From Cryptosporidium bovis (taxonomy: Eukaryota > Apicomplexa > Conoidasida > Eucoccidiorida > Cryptosporidiidae), in the NCBI GenBank assembly GCA_009768925.2, contig VHIT02000028.1:410001-474000 (forward strand): a DNA stretch of 64,000 bases, given 5' to 3'. How positions within the stretch are numbered: position 1 is the first letter of the stretch; the number at the start of each line of letters is the position of its first letter. A model generated the notes under the pieces. It made no database searches and had not been told where the DNA came from. It worked only from the letters and a program-made list of their open reading frames with translations. Both the position numbers and the translations under genes were made by a program. Shown here in pieces: positions 30,182 through 40,500 of the stretch.

Positions 30182-31669
30182 ATGTTTCAATTATTATTGG
30201 CAAGAACGGTTTCCTCACTATGTAACTGTGTAACATTTTTTTCAGGTGGTCAGGTGTCATCAAATATTGGTTCAAACTTTAATTATAGAGGTTTTAATAA
30301 ACCTAGAAATGATCAAACCGAATATGAAATAGATTCATTATTAATGGAGGATGATTTAGTAGACGAATTAGTAGCCACACCATTATCTGCCGAAGATATT
30401 GCAGCAAAATTATCATCCTCGAATATGATTAAAAGAAGTAATGTAGTTTCAAATAGTATGGGCGTATTAAGTTATGAAAATAAAGTTAATCAGAATTATA
30501 CTTGGTTAAATAATAATAATGATAATAATATTAATATTAAAAAAAATATTGATATAGGGATTGATATTACAATTATGAATAATAATAATCACGATAATAC
30601 TAATAATGATGATAACAACTGCAAAAAATTTAATAATGATTGGTGGTCTGATGGTGATAATGATGATGATGAGTATAATCATTTCAATAATTCAATAAAT
30701 AACGATCAAGTTATTAATGCTTCACTGTTTAATAATAACGATATACAATCTGTTAGTAACAATATTCTTTTGTCCAATGGAAATACATTATTTACGGATA
30801 ATGATAACAATGTTTATAATAGTAAACTAAACTGTAATATGAATGATTTATATTTTGAGGAAACTAATGAAGAGCTTGTTACTATACAGAATAGTGTAAT
30901 TAACAATGTGAATAATGTAAATAATGAAATTAATGTAAAATCAAATGAAGACAATACTTTGTTTCATAACATAAATAATACTAATGAAGTTAATTTTAAT
31001 GATGATAAAATATTTGATTATTCACATAATAATAAAGCAGAAGAAAATATAGATAATGAATATTATGATATTAATAATAATCGAGACAACAAAATAAATA
31101 ATTCATTTAAAGAGTCTATTAATGATGCAACATTGTTTGATTCTAATTTAAGTAATAGTAATATTGTCACTAATATTGATAATAACAATTCCAATAACGA
31201 TATTTATACATTTAATGATAATATTTATAATAGTAATAATAATGAATATAATGAAATAAGCATAAACAATGACAGTTATAATGCTAAAAACAATAATTAT
31301 CATTTTTATGATAATCAATCATTTATTTTCGAGCAATTTGACAATTCAAATGACTCGAGTAATTATATTAATAACTCAAATAATAATGATTCCGATAATC
31401 ATCATATTAATAATAGAGTTGAGAATAATATTAATAACTGTCGATATAGCAACACGAACAATAAAAATGAAACTAATTTATTAGATGATTTTGATGATAT
31501 TTTTAATAATAATGCTGGAAATGCTTTTGAGGATGAATTAAACATGCTTGACTTTGTATCGGCTAATTCACCTCTCGGGAAAGTAGAAGTTTTCAATGAT
31601 AATAATAATATTGACTCTTTGGATAGTAACAAATCAAACACTGTCCAACCTGCCATTTTCTTTAGTTAG
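30182..31669 (+). CDS. Asn-rich acidic protein of unknown function (495 aa)
   Basis: I do not recognise this protein. Residues about 1-24 are hydrophobic with two Cys (MFQLLLARTVSSLCNC) and could be a targeting sequence. A TTTTTTTCAG string at about 30237-30246 could instead be a splice acceptor, making the true N-terminus different. Residues about 45-95 (EIDSLLMEDDLVDELV, LSAEDIAAKL) look like short acidic helices and are the only moderately complex part. From about 110 to 470 the chain is dominated by Asn, Asp, Glu and Tyr and is probably disordered. The tail (LLDDFDDIF, EDELNMLDFV) has acidic-hydrophobic peptides of a type seen in binding motifs of disordered adaptors. It is followed 248 bp later by the Dus gene on the same strand. 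Confidence 0.55.
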   Translation: MFQLLLARTVSSLCNCVTFFSGGQVSSNIGSNFNYRGFNKPRNDQTEYEIDSLLMEDDLVDELVATPLSAEDIAAKLSSSNMIKRSNVVSNSMGVLSYENKVNQNYTWLNNNNDNNINIKKNIDIGIDITIMNNNNHDNTNNDDNNCKKFNNDWWSDGDNDDDEYNHFNNSINNDQVINASLFNNNDIQSVSNNILLSNGNTLFTDNDNNVYNSKLNCNMNDLYFEETNEELVTIQNSVINNVNNVNNEINVKSNEDNTLFHNINNTNEVNFNDDKIFDYSHNNKAEENIDNEYYDINNNRDNKINNSFKESINDATLFDSNLSNSNIVTNIDNNNSNNDIYTFNDNIYNSNNNEYNEISINNDSYNAKNNNYHFYDNQSFIFEQFDNSNDSSNYINNSNNNDSDNHHINNRVENNINNCRYSNTNNKNETNLLDDFDDIFNNNAGNAFEDELNMLDFVSANSPLGKVEVFNDNNNIDSLDSNKSNTVQPAIFFS

Positions 31670-31814
31670 CAATGTACGTACCTAAAAAAACAGAATTATG
31701 CAGTATCATTTATCTATTTAAATTATATCTAGTGTTATTGATTTTAGTGTATTAATTATTATATTTGATATAATCTTTTCTTATTTCCTTCTTCTATTAC
31801 TTGCATGGAATCAA

Positions 31815-31842
31815 GGCGAAAATTAATGCACTAACTGGCGGG
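31815..31842. promoter_or_regulatory. Two E2F-like boxes upstream of the Dus gene
   Basis: GGCGAAAA (31815-31822) and CTGGCGGG (31835-31842) lie roughly 75-105 bp before the ATG at 31918, a plausible core-promoter distance. Confidence 0.4.
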
Positions 31843-31917
31843 TTTTTTAAATATTGATTTAATGTTTAATGGAGACATTTTGAAGTAAAATTGAGTATTT
31901 CTTTTTTATTTAATAAA

Positions 31918-33402
31918 ATGGGAGAAAACAATGAGTTAGAAAATGCTCATTACAATGATAACTTTGTAGTAGATAATTTAGATGGATGTATAATTTCCGT
32001 GGCACCAATGCTAGATGTGACAAATATACACTTTAGAACACTATGTAGGATAATATCTAAATATACAGAGCTATGGACAGAAATGATTGTGTCAGATACG
32101 ATAATACACTGTTATAAGGATGAATCTCGCCGTAATTTGTTAGAAGATGTGTATTTAAGGACTAATGACTATGAGAATCCATTAGTGTTACAATTAGGAG
32201 GTAGTGATCCGGAAAAAATTAAGAATTCAATATTGATTGCACATAAATATGGGTTTAAAAAATACAATATAAATGTTGGATGTCCATCAACAAAAGTTGC
32301 TTCTGACGGTAATTTTGGTGCTTCTTTATTTAAATATCCTTTTAGAGTAGCTAGAATAGTAAATGAGGCTAATTTAACACTAATGAAATTAGGTATTAAT
32401 ACAAAATTGTCAATAAAAACACGAATAGGTGTTGATGAATTTGATAGCTACAAACATTTGTTTAATTTCATATCAATAGTTTCAGGTAAAAATATGAGCA
32501 ATCTGAAGAAGAATGAATTTTTAAATATATTTCCAGATGATATTTATAATGATAATGAATTAATTAACTATGATGACAATAACTATCTCGGTGCCGATAG
32601 TTTTATTATCCACTCAAGAAAAGCATGGTTAAATGGTATTAACCCTTCTAAAAATAGAAGAATACCTAAATTGAATTATTCTTGGGTTTATAGATTAACT
32701 GTTGACTTTCCTGAATTAAATTTTTATTTAAATGGTGGAATATCATCCATTAATCAGGCTATATCTATATTAAATGGAAGCTGGTTTGTTAATGGAAGTG
32801 AATATATTAAGATAAATAATAATAATTACAACAGCAATCATGAAATTGATATTAATAAAAAAATTAAATTAGAATATGATAATAATGATAATAATAATGG
32901 GCAAAGTACTAGTGATTGTAATTGTGTGGATGATGATCTTGAGAACAATTACTATAGGACTAAAATAAAGAAATTGATTAATGAAGGAAAATGGAATAAA
33001 ATTAAAGGTGTCATGATCGGGAGAGAAGTGATGAATAATCCATTTATTACATTGTCTAACGTAGACAAATTAATATATAATAAAAAAGTTGATGATTGTA
33101 TTACAAGAGGATATGTATTAAACAAATATATAGATTATTTAAAAGAAATTAAACCTAAAAACAAAGATAATGTGTTTACAATAGGTGAATTGAATGTTTA
33201 CTTAAAACCAGTTTTTGGAATATTTTATGGGTTATCAGGAACAAAACGTTGGCGTAAAATACTTAATGATAATATTCAAAATGTGAAATTAGAAGCCAAC
33301 AAATATAAAAAACCACACCACATATTAGAAGAAAGCATTGAACTATTTAAAAAAGATTATTCTAGCTTGTTGGACATTCCTTCATCTGAATATTTAAAGT
33401 AA
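31918..33402 (+). CDS. tRNA-dihydrouridine synthase, DusA-type (494 aa)
   Basis: Dus enzymes are FMN-dependent and reduce uridines of the tRNA D-loop with NADPH. DusA-family landmarks are visible in order: SVAPMLDVTNIHFRTLCR (FMN-binding start), WTEMIVSDTI, LVLQLGGSDPEKI, INVGCPSTKVASDGNFGASL with the expected catalytic Cys near residue 122, IKTRIGVDEFDSY, FIIHSRKAWLNGINPSKNR, YLNGGISS and GVMIGREVMNNPF. HSRKAWL and PSKNR are DusA hallmarks rather than those of eukaryotic Dus1-4. The ATG at 31918 is chosen because the frame upstream has no ATG and the conserved domain starts about 30 residues later. Two inserts, about residues 190-220 and 295-355 (Asn-rich), enlarge it beyond the usual 330 residues. 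It converges on the PrsW-like gene with 31 bp between stops. Confidence 0.9.
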   Translation: MGENNELENAHYNDNFVVDNLDGCIISVAPMLDVTNIHFRTLCRIISKYTELWTEMIVSDTIIHCYKDESRRNLLEDVYLRTNDYENPLVLQLGGSDPEKIKNSILIAHKYGFKKYNINVGCPSTKVASDGNFGASLFKYPFRVARIVNEANLTLMKLGINTKLSIKTRIGVDEFDSYKHLFNFISIVSGKNMSNLKKNEFLNIFPDDIYNDNELINYDDNNYLGADSFIIHSRKAWLNGINPSKNRRIPKLNYSWVYRLTVDFPELNFYLNGGISSINQAISILNGSWFVNGSEYIKINNNNYNSNHEIDINKKIKLEYDNNDNNNGQSTSDCNCVDDDLENNYYRTKIKKLINEGKWNKIKGVMIGREVMNNPFITLSNVDKLIYNKKVDDCITRGYVLNKYIDYLKEIKPKNKDNVFTIGELNVYLKPVFGIFYGLSGTKRWRKILNDNIQNVKLEANKYKKPHHILEESIELFKKDYSSLLDIPSSEYLK

Positions 33403-33433
33403 CAATATTTTATTCAATGATATGCCTTATTAA

Positions 33434-34660
33434 TTACCCTATCTGCATTTCATTTGAATAAAGTTCCACTGAAATTACATTGTTATTTATTCTATTATAT
33501 CTTTTGCGCTTTAAATTAACAAAATTATAGATAAATAGAAACAAACATAAAATATAGGACATAATTGCTAACAGCAAGAATAATGTTGACAATAATGTTT
33601 GATTTTGTCTAAAACATATATTTAAAAATTTATTTCGTTCGTTTTCATCTTTAATTACAACATTATTCATATTCATTATTTTATTAATATATTTATGTAT
33701 TGTTATTTTTTTATTAATAAATACACTTGTTTTTTCTGCATTTTCTTCATTTATATTAAATTCCATTAATAAAACTAAACATGTGTCATATATTCCATGT
33801 AGCACACTTGTTGGTATTAAACATAGTAATTTTAGTAAAAATATTCCAATACCATCATAAAACATATTAAATTTTATATTACTCAGTAGTATACATGAAA
33901 ATCCGGATGCAGATACATGAAATGGAACTGAAAGTACTCCTCTTGCAATACTTACTAATATCATCTTGTATATATCATTATCACAATTTATTAAGTAAGC
34001 AATGTTTTCAACTGTGGCAAATCCAAGTGAACATGATATTCCAGATAATACATATCCGTAATTTGAAGATATATAATGTGTGAAAAAGTTACTTTTCATA
34101 TTTAAATCATACAATTCATATTTTAATGTAAGTAACCCTATTAATTTTGCTAGTTCTTCAATTAGACCAATAATAATTATATATTTAATTATCATTATTA
34201 TTAGGCAATATATTAAACCCTTAATACAGCCATATTTTATTGTAAAATAACTATTTGATATACAATTGCAATGAATACTTATTTCACTATTACTATTTGC
34301 ATCTTCATTATAATCGTTTAATTTTAACATATAAAATACTATACTTTCCAATGCTAACGTAATTATAACTGAAAATGTTGAACCTATAATAAATAATTCA
34401 GAAAATGATCGAATTCCTAGTTCAGTGTATATCTGCTTTCGAAGTATATATATTATTATAAATGATGGAAAAATTGCAGATATTACTATTAATTCTCCGT
34501 TTATTCCATAATAATAAAATAACAACAATACTATTATTATTGTGAATCCTAAAAAGTACCCACTTATTTTTTTATTATCTGAATTATTTGCTATATAATA
34601 TTCAATCAAATTAGTTCCATACTGATTTGTTATATTTCCTAATAAAAATGAATTCAACAT
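33434..34660 (-). CDS. PrsW-like intramembrane metalloprotease (408 aa)
   Basis: It is a polytopic membrane protein with about eight or nine hydrophobic segments. The PrsW set of conserved motifs is present in order: GLIEELAKLIG (paired Glu plus Lys, near residue 167), GFATVENIAYL (near 217), VPFHVSASG (His near 247) and SVLHGIYDT (His and Asp near 286). In PrsW and related CAAX-type proteases these Glu and His residues coordinate the catalytic zinc inside the membrane; bacterial PrsW performs site-1 cleavage of an anti-sigma factor. The substrate here is unknown. A loop of about 30 residues with Asn and Cys lies between segments near residue 115, and a last hydrophobic segment sits near 375-395. 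The upstream spacer is shared with the Nup62-like gene. Confidence 0.75.
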   Translation of the reverse strand: MLNSFLLGNITNQYGTNLIEYYIANNSDNKKISGYFLGFTIIIVLLLFYYYGINGELIVISAIFPSFIIIYILRKQIYTELGIRSFSELFIIGSTFSVIITLALESIVFYMLKLNDYNEDANSNSEISIHCNCISNSYFTIKYGCIKGLIYCLIIMIIKYIIIIGLIEELAKLIGLLTLKYELYDLNMKSNFFTHYISSNYGYVLSGISCSLGFATVENIAYLINCDNDIYKMILVSIARGVLSVPFHVSASGFSCILLSNIKFNMFYDGIGIFLLKLLCLIPTSVLHGIYDTCLVLLMEFNINEENAEKTSVFINKKITIHKYINKIMNMNNVVIKDENERNKFLNICFRQNQTLLSTLFLLLAIMSYILCLFLFIYNFVNLKRKRYNRINNNVISVELYSNEMQIG

Positions 34661-35294
34661 ATTTTTAAGACAAAATATCGTACACGATTAATTTATTTAA
34701 TTAATTTTTGTATTTTTTTCTTCTATTGCAATATTTCGTTGAAATTCGGAAAAAATTAAAGACTCTAGTATACACTGCCAAAATTAGATTAATAAATCAT
34801 CTTAAAATGCATGCTTATGTGTGCCTTTATTTATTTATCAGTATTTATTTGTCTTTTTTTAATTCTTTATTTTATTTATACAAGATAAATTTAATCTGCT
34901 TTTTTACATGCTTATTTTTAATTTCGGGACGGCGGGATTATATTTTTATTTTACGAGACAACATATTTATCAAATAAAAAAGCATTGAAAGGGTAATGGC
35001 GCCAAAAAAATTATTTCTTTAAATATAAATTAAAAATATTGTAACGGAAGAAAGCAAGTGTGTAACTGTTGTTATTTTAGCTACAACTAGTTTTTTTTGA
35101 TTTATAGTTAAGATAAAACATTAATAAACTATATGTTGTAATCTAATTATTAACATTATATTTATATATTTGTTTACTTATTATTATTATCATCATTGTT
35201 ATTATTATTATATATAATATATTTGTAATTTCACTAACAAAATAAGAACTGTGAGTATCATTATAACTAATTTGTTTAAATAAAATAATTAGTA
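34661..35294. promoter_or_regulatory. Divergent intergenic region with ApiAP2-like and E2F-like boxes
   Basis: The spacer lies between the minus-strand PrsW-like gene and the plus-strand Nup62-like gene. It holds TGCATGCT (34808-34815), GGCGGGA (34931-34937) and a palindromic TGGCGCCA followed by an A-run (34997-35010), plus an imperfect ATT repeat at about 35178-35212. The hydrophobic open frame at 34708-34977 lacks a good start and is taken as chance. Confidence 0.5.
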
Positions 35295-35396
35295 ATGTTT
35301 GGGTCAACTAATCCCTCATCAGCTGGATCTTTGTTTGGGAACACTACAAGTGGCAATACAAATTCACTATTTGGAAACTTTGGTTCAATCAATAAC

Positions 35397-35440
<44 letters not shown>

Positions 35441-37265
35441 TAACAAAGGTAGCATATTTGTCAATAATGCGACACAAAATACAGGGAATAATTTAGGTTT
35501 ATTTGGGTCACTTTCAAGTAATAATTCTGCAGGTACTGCAGGAACTACAGGATTTGGGAGTGTAGGTAACAATAACAATTTACTAAACCAAGGAGTATCA
35601 ATTGGTGGATTGTTTAGCTCTAATAACAATAATGCGAATAATAGCAATAATAACAGTAATAGTGCTGGTTTATTTGGAACGGGGTTAAATAACTCATTAT
35701 TTGGTGGCAGTATTACTTCATCTATTAATAATAAAAATAACGGCAGTGCTTCAACTTCATCCAATTTATTTGGAAGTAATAACACATCATCTAGTAACAT
35801 TAATAATAATAATTCAACATTAGGTTTTGGTTTAAACACAAATACAAATAATAATAGTACTGGATTATCGTCTTCAAACACAGGTGCTTCGCTTTTGTTT
35901 GGATCTAATACAAATAATATCAATAACAGCAATACAAATGGCCTATTAGGAACAGCATCTTCTACTCCTAATAACTCAATTTTTGGCACTAGTTCAGTAC
36001 TAGGTAATACAACAAGTTCACTCTTTGGATCATCAGCAAGTAATGCAGCTACTGCTCCTTCAGCTACAAATAATAATTCTTCTCTATTCTCAACTTCAAT
36101 TCCATCATTGAAATCTTCCTCTACTTCAATATCTTTGTTTGGTAATTCGACTGGAACTTCAGCAACTACATCCTCTTCATTATTTGGCTCTTCAACTGTT
36201 TCTGGTACAAATCCAGTAAATACTGGTGGCTTTTCATTATTTAGCTCTACAAACAATAACAGCACTAATAATACTGGATTAACTACAAACTCGACTACAA
36301 ACGGTTCAAATTCAAATACAGGTTTATCTTTATTTGGTTCTACTGTAAATAATGGAGGTTCATTATTATCAGGAACTTCTGGTGGAACAACGGCTGCTAC
36401 AGTAACTGGACAACAGTTAGTAACAACTCCTGCATCAACATCTATATTTGGATCAGGTAATTTGACATCAAATACAGGTTTATCTAGTTCAAGTTCACTA
36501 TTTCCTACAAATTCGTCATCTATATCTGGAAAAGTTACAACAACATCAAATAATTTATTCGGTTCAACTGGGGAAAATATGACAAATAACACGAGTGCAA
36601 ATACAATCTCAGGATTTGGGAATAACAATACAGAACCAAATAAATTAGATACAGCAATATCCCATCAGCATGAAAGAGTGGAGGATGTTTTAAAATCATG
36701 GGAGAATAGATTGGCACGTCAAATTAAGATGTTTAATAAGGCAGCATCAGATGTTCTGGAAGTAGATAAAACCATAATATTGTACACAACCAAATTGTAC
36801 TCCATTAAATCCGACCAAGATGAGATAAAACTTAAACAAGAGAATATGGACAGGAGAATAGATCAAATAGCACAACAACAAAACAGTTTATCTAATACAT
36901 TAAGAATAATAGAGGAATCATTCTCAAAGAAGTTAGAGAACTCCCTCAGTAATAACCCAGATATTGGTAGTAGTAATAATAGTGATAACTTAAATATAAC
37001 AATGAACTCTAAATCAAATCAAAGCATGAGGATGTCAGCTGCAAGAGCAAATGCATTAAACTCAGAATTGCAGGATATTGAGTCACAAGTAGATACATTA
37101 ATGTCTCAACTGAATAATTTACATGAAAGAATGTATCCCTCACCTTTAAATGAAATAGTTAAAATCTTGAATATGCATCACTTAACTCTGCAATCAATTG
37201 AAAACGAAGCTCAAAGGCTCAAGGAAAAGATTAATATTGCTGAAGATTGTTTGGTAAGAAGGTAG
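35295..37265 (+). CDS. NSP1: FG-repeat nucleoporin, Nup62/Nsp1 type (656 aa)
   Basis: The protein is probably the central-channel nucleoporin that forms the permeability barrier of the nuclear pore. Residues 1 to about 440 are an Asn/Ser/Thr/Gly-rich disordered region with many FG dipeptides, mainly SLFG, GLFG, NLFG and IFG. From about 453 the composition changes to a coiled-coil: HERVEDVLKSWENRLARQIK, then LEVDKTI, IDQIAQQQNSLSNTLRIIEE, which fits the Nsp1/Nup62 C-terminal domain that trimerises with Nup54/Nup58-type partners. The FG part is mostly LFG rather than the FxFG typical of opisthokont Nsp1. The ATG at 35295 begins directly with the first FG motif (MFGSTN). The coil assigns the family; naming it Nup62 rather than another coiled-coil FG protein is fairly secure. 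Confidence 0.85.
35392..35439 (+). repeat. (AAT)n poly-Asn tract in the nucleoporin gene
   Basis: About 15 Asn codons, nearly all AAT, lie within the FG region near residues 33-48. Confidence 0.9.
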
Positions 37266-37563
37266 TATTGTTGCTTTTATATTATCATACAAATTAATTA
37301 TCGTTACTATATCACATATCTATTATTCTCTTTTTTTCTCAATTTATCATCAAATGAATTATATAAAGAAAAAATAGCGATGTCTTGCTACAATTAATTA
37401 ATTTTATTCTTTTACCAAAACAATAATTAACCGGATATTTTATACTACTTCGATCCAATTTTTTTTAATCATGTTTAATTCACCTCCTGCCTTTATTATT
37501 GTTCAGTTCACCCTTTATTTTTCTCGCCCCTGATTTGTCTAAGCAAATTGAAGAGTTATAATT
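37266..37563. other. Convergent spacer between the nucleoporin and PHD genes
   Basis: This 298 bp stretch lies between two facing stop codons. It is AT-rich with T-runs and must hold both 3' ends. No gene is seen. Confidence 0.6.
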
Positions 37564-40500
37564 TTAGCTGCTTTCTGAAGCAAATGAAGATCTAGATGGA
37601 GATGAAAATGATGAAGAGTATGATGATGATGAAGATGATGGAGATGGTAATGAAGGCTGTGATTGAGAAGAATATTTAATTGAATCGCATACAGATACAC
37701 GATTTTCTGATGTTAACATGTCACCACTACGATTGTTGGTATAAAACTCCATTTCTTTGTTATCATTAATGCCAATATTAGTAACTAATTGTGGCTGTGT
37801 ATGTGGTCCTTCAGTATACTTGTAGCTATTGTAATTAATATTACTAATAATATTGTTATTTAGGTCACTTTCATTTGTTATTGATGATAAATTACTTTCA
37901 ATCATTTGATTTTGTGAAATTGAATGTGGAAATAACATATTTTTTGATTCATCAATATATAAATTAGTATTCGAATTTGAATGTGATATTTTGTGTTGGT
38001 TATTATAAGATGAAACATTAGCAACGTTTAATTCAAGAGGATTAATTAATGTTTTCCTTTTTCTACCTCTTGTTTTCTTAAATCCAGAGCAAAATATGCA
38101 TTTATATGGTTCGTTATCTTTTGGAATATTGCCCTTGTTTAAACCTAAACAGCACCAATGAAACCAATTATTACATGTATCGCAATATATCCAGTCTAAA
38201 TACAATAGTGACCAATCCCTTTTATATAGTTTATCGCAAGCTATACACATATTATTACTAATATCATTGTTTTTAGTAATTTCATTAACGTTTTGTTTTT
38301 GATTATTATTACATGACAGTTTTTTTTTATTTTGGTTTAAATTGCGATTCACTGATGAATTAATATGTTTTTGTTTTGGAAGACCAACACCATATATAAA
38401 TCTCGTTATCACATCATAACAAAGTATTTGAATTAGATCATCCCACTTACTAATATACAATATATCATGACCACATTGATAATTAATATTATTATTTTTT
38501 AATTGAAAATCGTTTGAAAATAGCAAACTATTGTATACGCCAATGTTGTTTAGATTTGAATTTTTATTATTCTTATTGTAATCTTCAAATATACTTAAGC
38601 CATAATAGTTCAATAAGCTTATTTTTAATAGTGTATTATCGTTTTGACTTGTTGAATAATAACATGAATTATCTAAGTTGTTATTGTTAATTTTTTTATG
38701 GTTTTCAATTATACTATTAAATAATGTTCTTAACAATACTACATCTTGTGAACCCGAGCTTGTAATTCCAATATAATTTTTGTTATTGTGATAATTATTG
38801 TTGAGATCATGTTGATTGGAATTATTATTATCATTGGAATTGTTATTATGTATAATACTATTGTTATTATATTGATTGTGAAATAAACACCAGGATCTTC
38901 TATATTGTTGTTGATAACAATAATTGTTGTTATTATTGTTATAACTACCACTATAAATATTTGTATTACCAAACTGATCATATTGTTTATTTTTATATTT
39001 GCTATAGTCGAATTTACAGCCAATTGACTTGCCACACGAAACATGAAAATATGTATTACATGAATTGTGAGAGCATTTAATAGCAATACCACTATTTAAT
39101 CCACAATATTTACATAAATTATTAAAATATTTTTTTTCTAACGAAATAATATTATATATCAAACTTGATTGGTTTTTTGAATATGAAGTTAGCCATTCAA
39201 TACATAATGGATGTACCCAAACATCATCTATCAATTTGTATTGTTCATCTAAATATATGCTTCCATCTGAAAGTAACGTTTTTCTTGATTTAATGTTTCT
39301 AAAATCAATGTAAGTACCTTTTTGAATTCTAATTAATATATTATCAAATCTAGAACACAAGCAGCAACAACTATCTGTAACAACATTAAAGTAATCTTTG
39401 CTTCTAAAATAGAAACACCTTTCACATGTAAAACCATTATTATGATTTTGAATAGAAATTATATTATAAAAATTATTGCAATGAAAACATATTACTACAT
39501 TACATATTTGACATTTATATAAGTGGCAGTTACTTACATTACTAAACTGTATGTTTTCATTAAATATTGGATATACGGAATTGCATATTTGACAACAATA
39601 GTTCCAATTTTTACTTATTATGCTATAACATGAATTTATTGATTTCAAGCACGCTTCACTTGGATTTAACTTTTCAATACTCAAATACTTTAATCCAAAT
39701 AAATGAAGATGATAATTTACATTTTTATGATCCAAAGCTGAAAGAATGTTGCAACTATTAATGTTATGATCATGATTTTGCATTGAATTATTTATACTAT
39801 AACTAGAAGTAGGTTCCAGCATAGATAAATCACTATTTTTAATAATATTATAATAAAATGTTAGTGGTATAAATTTCCAATAATAAAACAACGAAAACCA
39901 AGGTCCAAAGCCCATTTTAGATGCAATAATCAATGTAATTAGTCGAATTTCATATGGATTAATTAATCTATTTAGTAATAATTCCATGATGTTAAATGTA
40001 CAAGTAATTATTAGTCTAGAATTATCTATATATTTATATTGATTAATATTATATATATTGTTTATTCCCAAAGTGTTTAATATATTGTTGTTTAATGTTT
40101 TTAACCAAAAATTCACATCCCCTGACCATGGAGTGGTTAGTCTAGATATTACAGTATCTATTGATTGTACATAAACCAACTCTGGTAAATATAAATGAAA
40201 TTTAGAAAAACTATTAAATAGTGATTCATTTATATCGCTTTTACACTTATTATTAATTTCAATATTTGTATTAGGATTAATATTACTGGAATCTAAAGTA
40301 TTATTATTATTATTATTATTGTTGTATAATACCTTAAGCAATTTAGTTAAGAATATAACTGTTTGAGTATCGTCTCTTAAATCTGCCAAAAATGTTTGTC
40401 TTATGATGATAGGTAAATTAAATACATTACTAAATATTGATAATTTGTCACCTTCGTTATATTTATATTTATAATTATTAGTTACTGAAGCATCATTAAA

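Noticed and set aside
30222-30246. GTAACT...TTTTTTTCAG as a small intron at the start of the Asn-rich gene
   Set aside because: It would be only about 25 bp, too short to splice, and the donor and CAG acceptor differ from the five supported introns. The acceptor alone could still serve an unseen upstream exon.
34708-34977. 89-codon hydrophobic open frame in the PrsW-Nup62 spacer
   Set aside because: It starts at TTG, is Phe/Leu/Tyr-rich from T-rich DNA, and occupies a promoter-like region.
35276-36628. Long open frame on the minus strand opposite the nucleoporin
   Set aside because: It is the antisense of FG repeats, giving Leu/Pro/Val/Asn low-complexity sequence with no domain; the plus-strand product has a clear family match.
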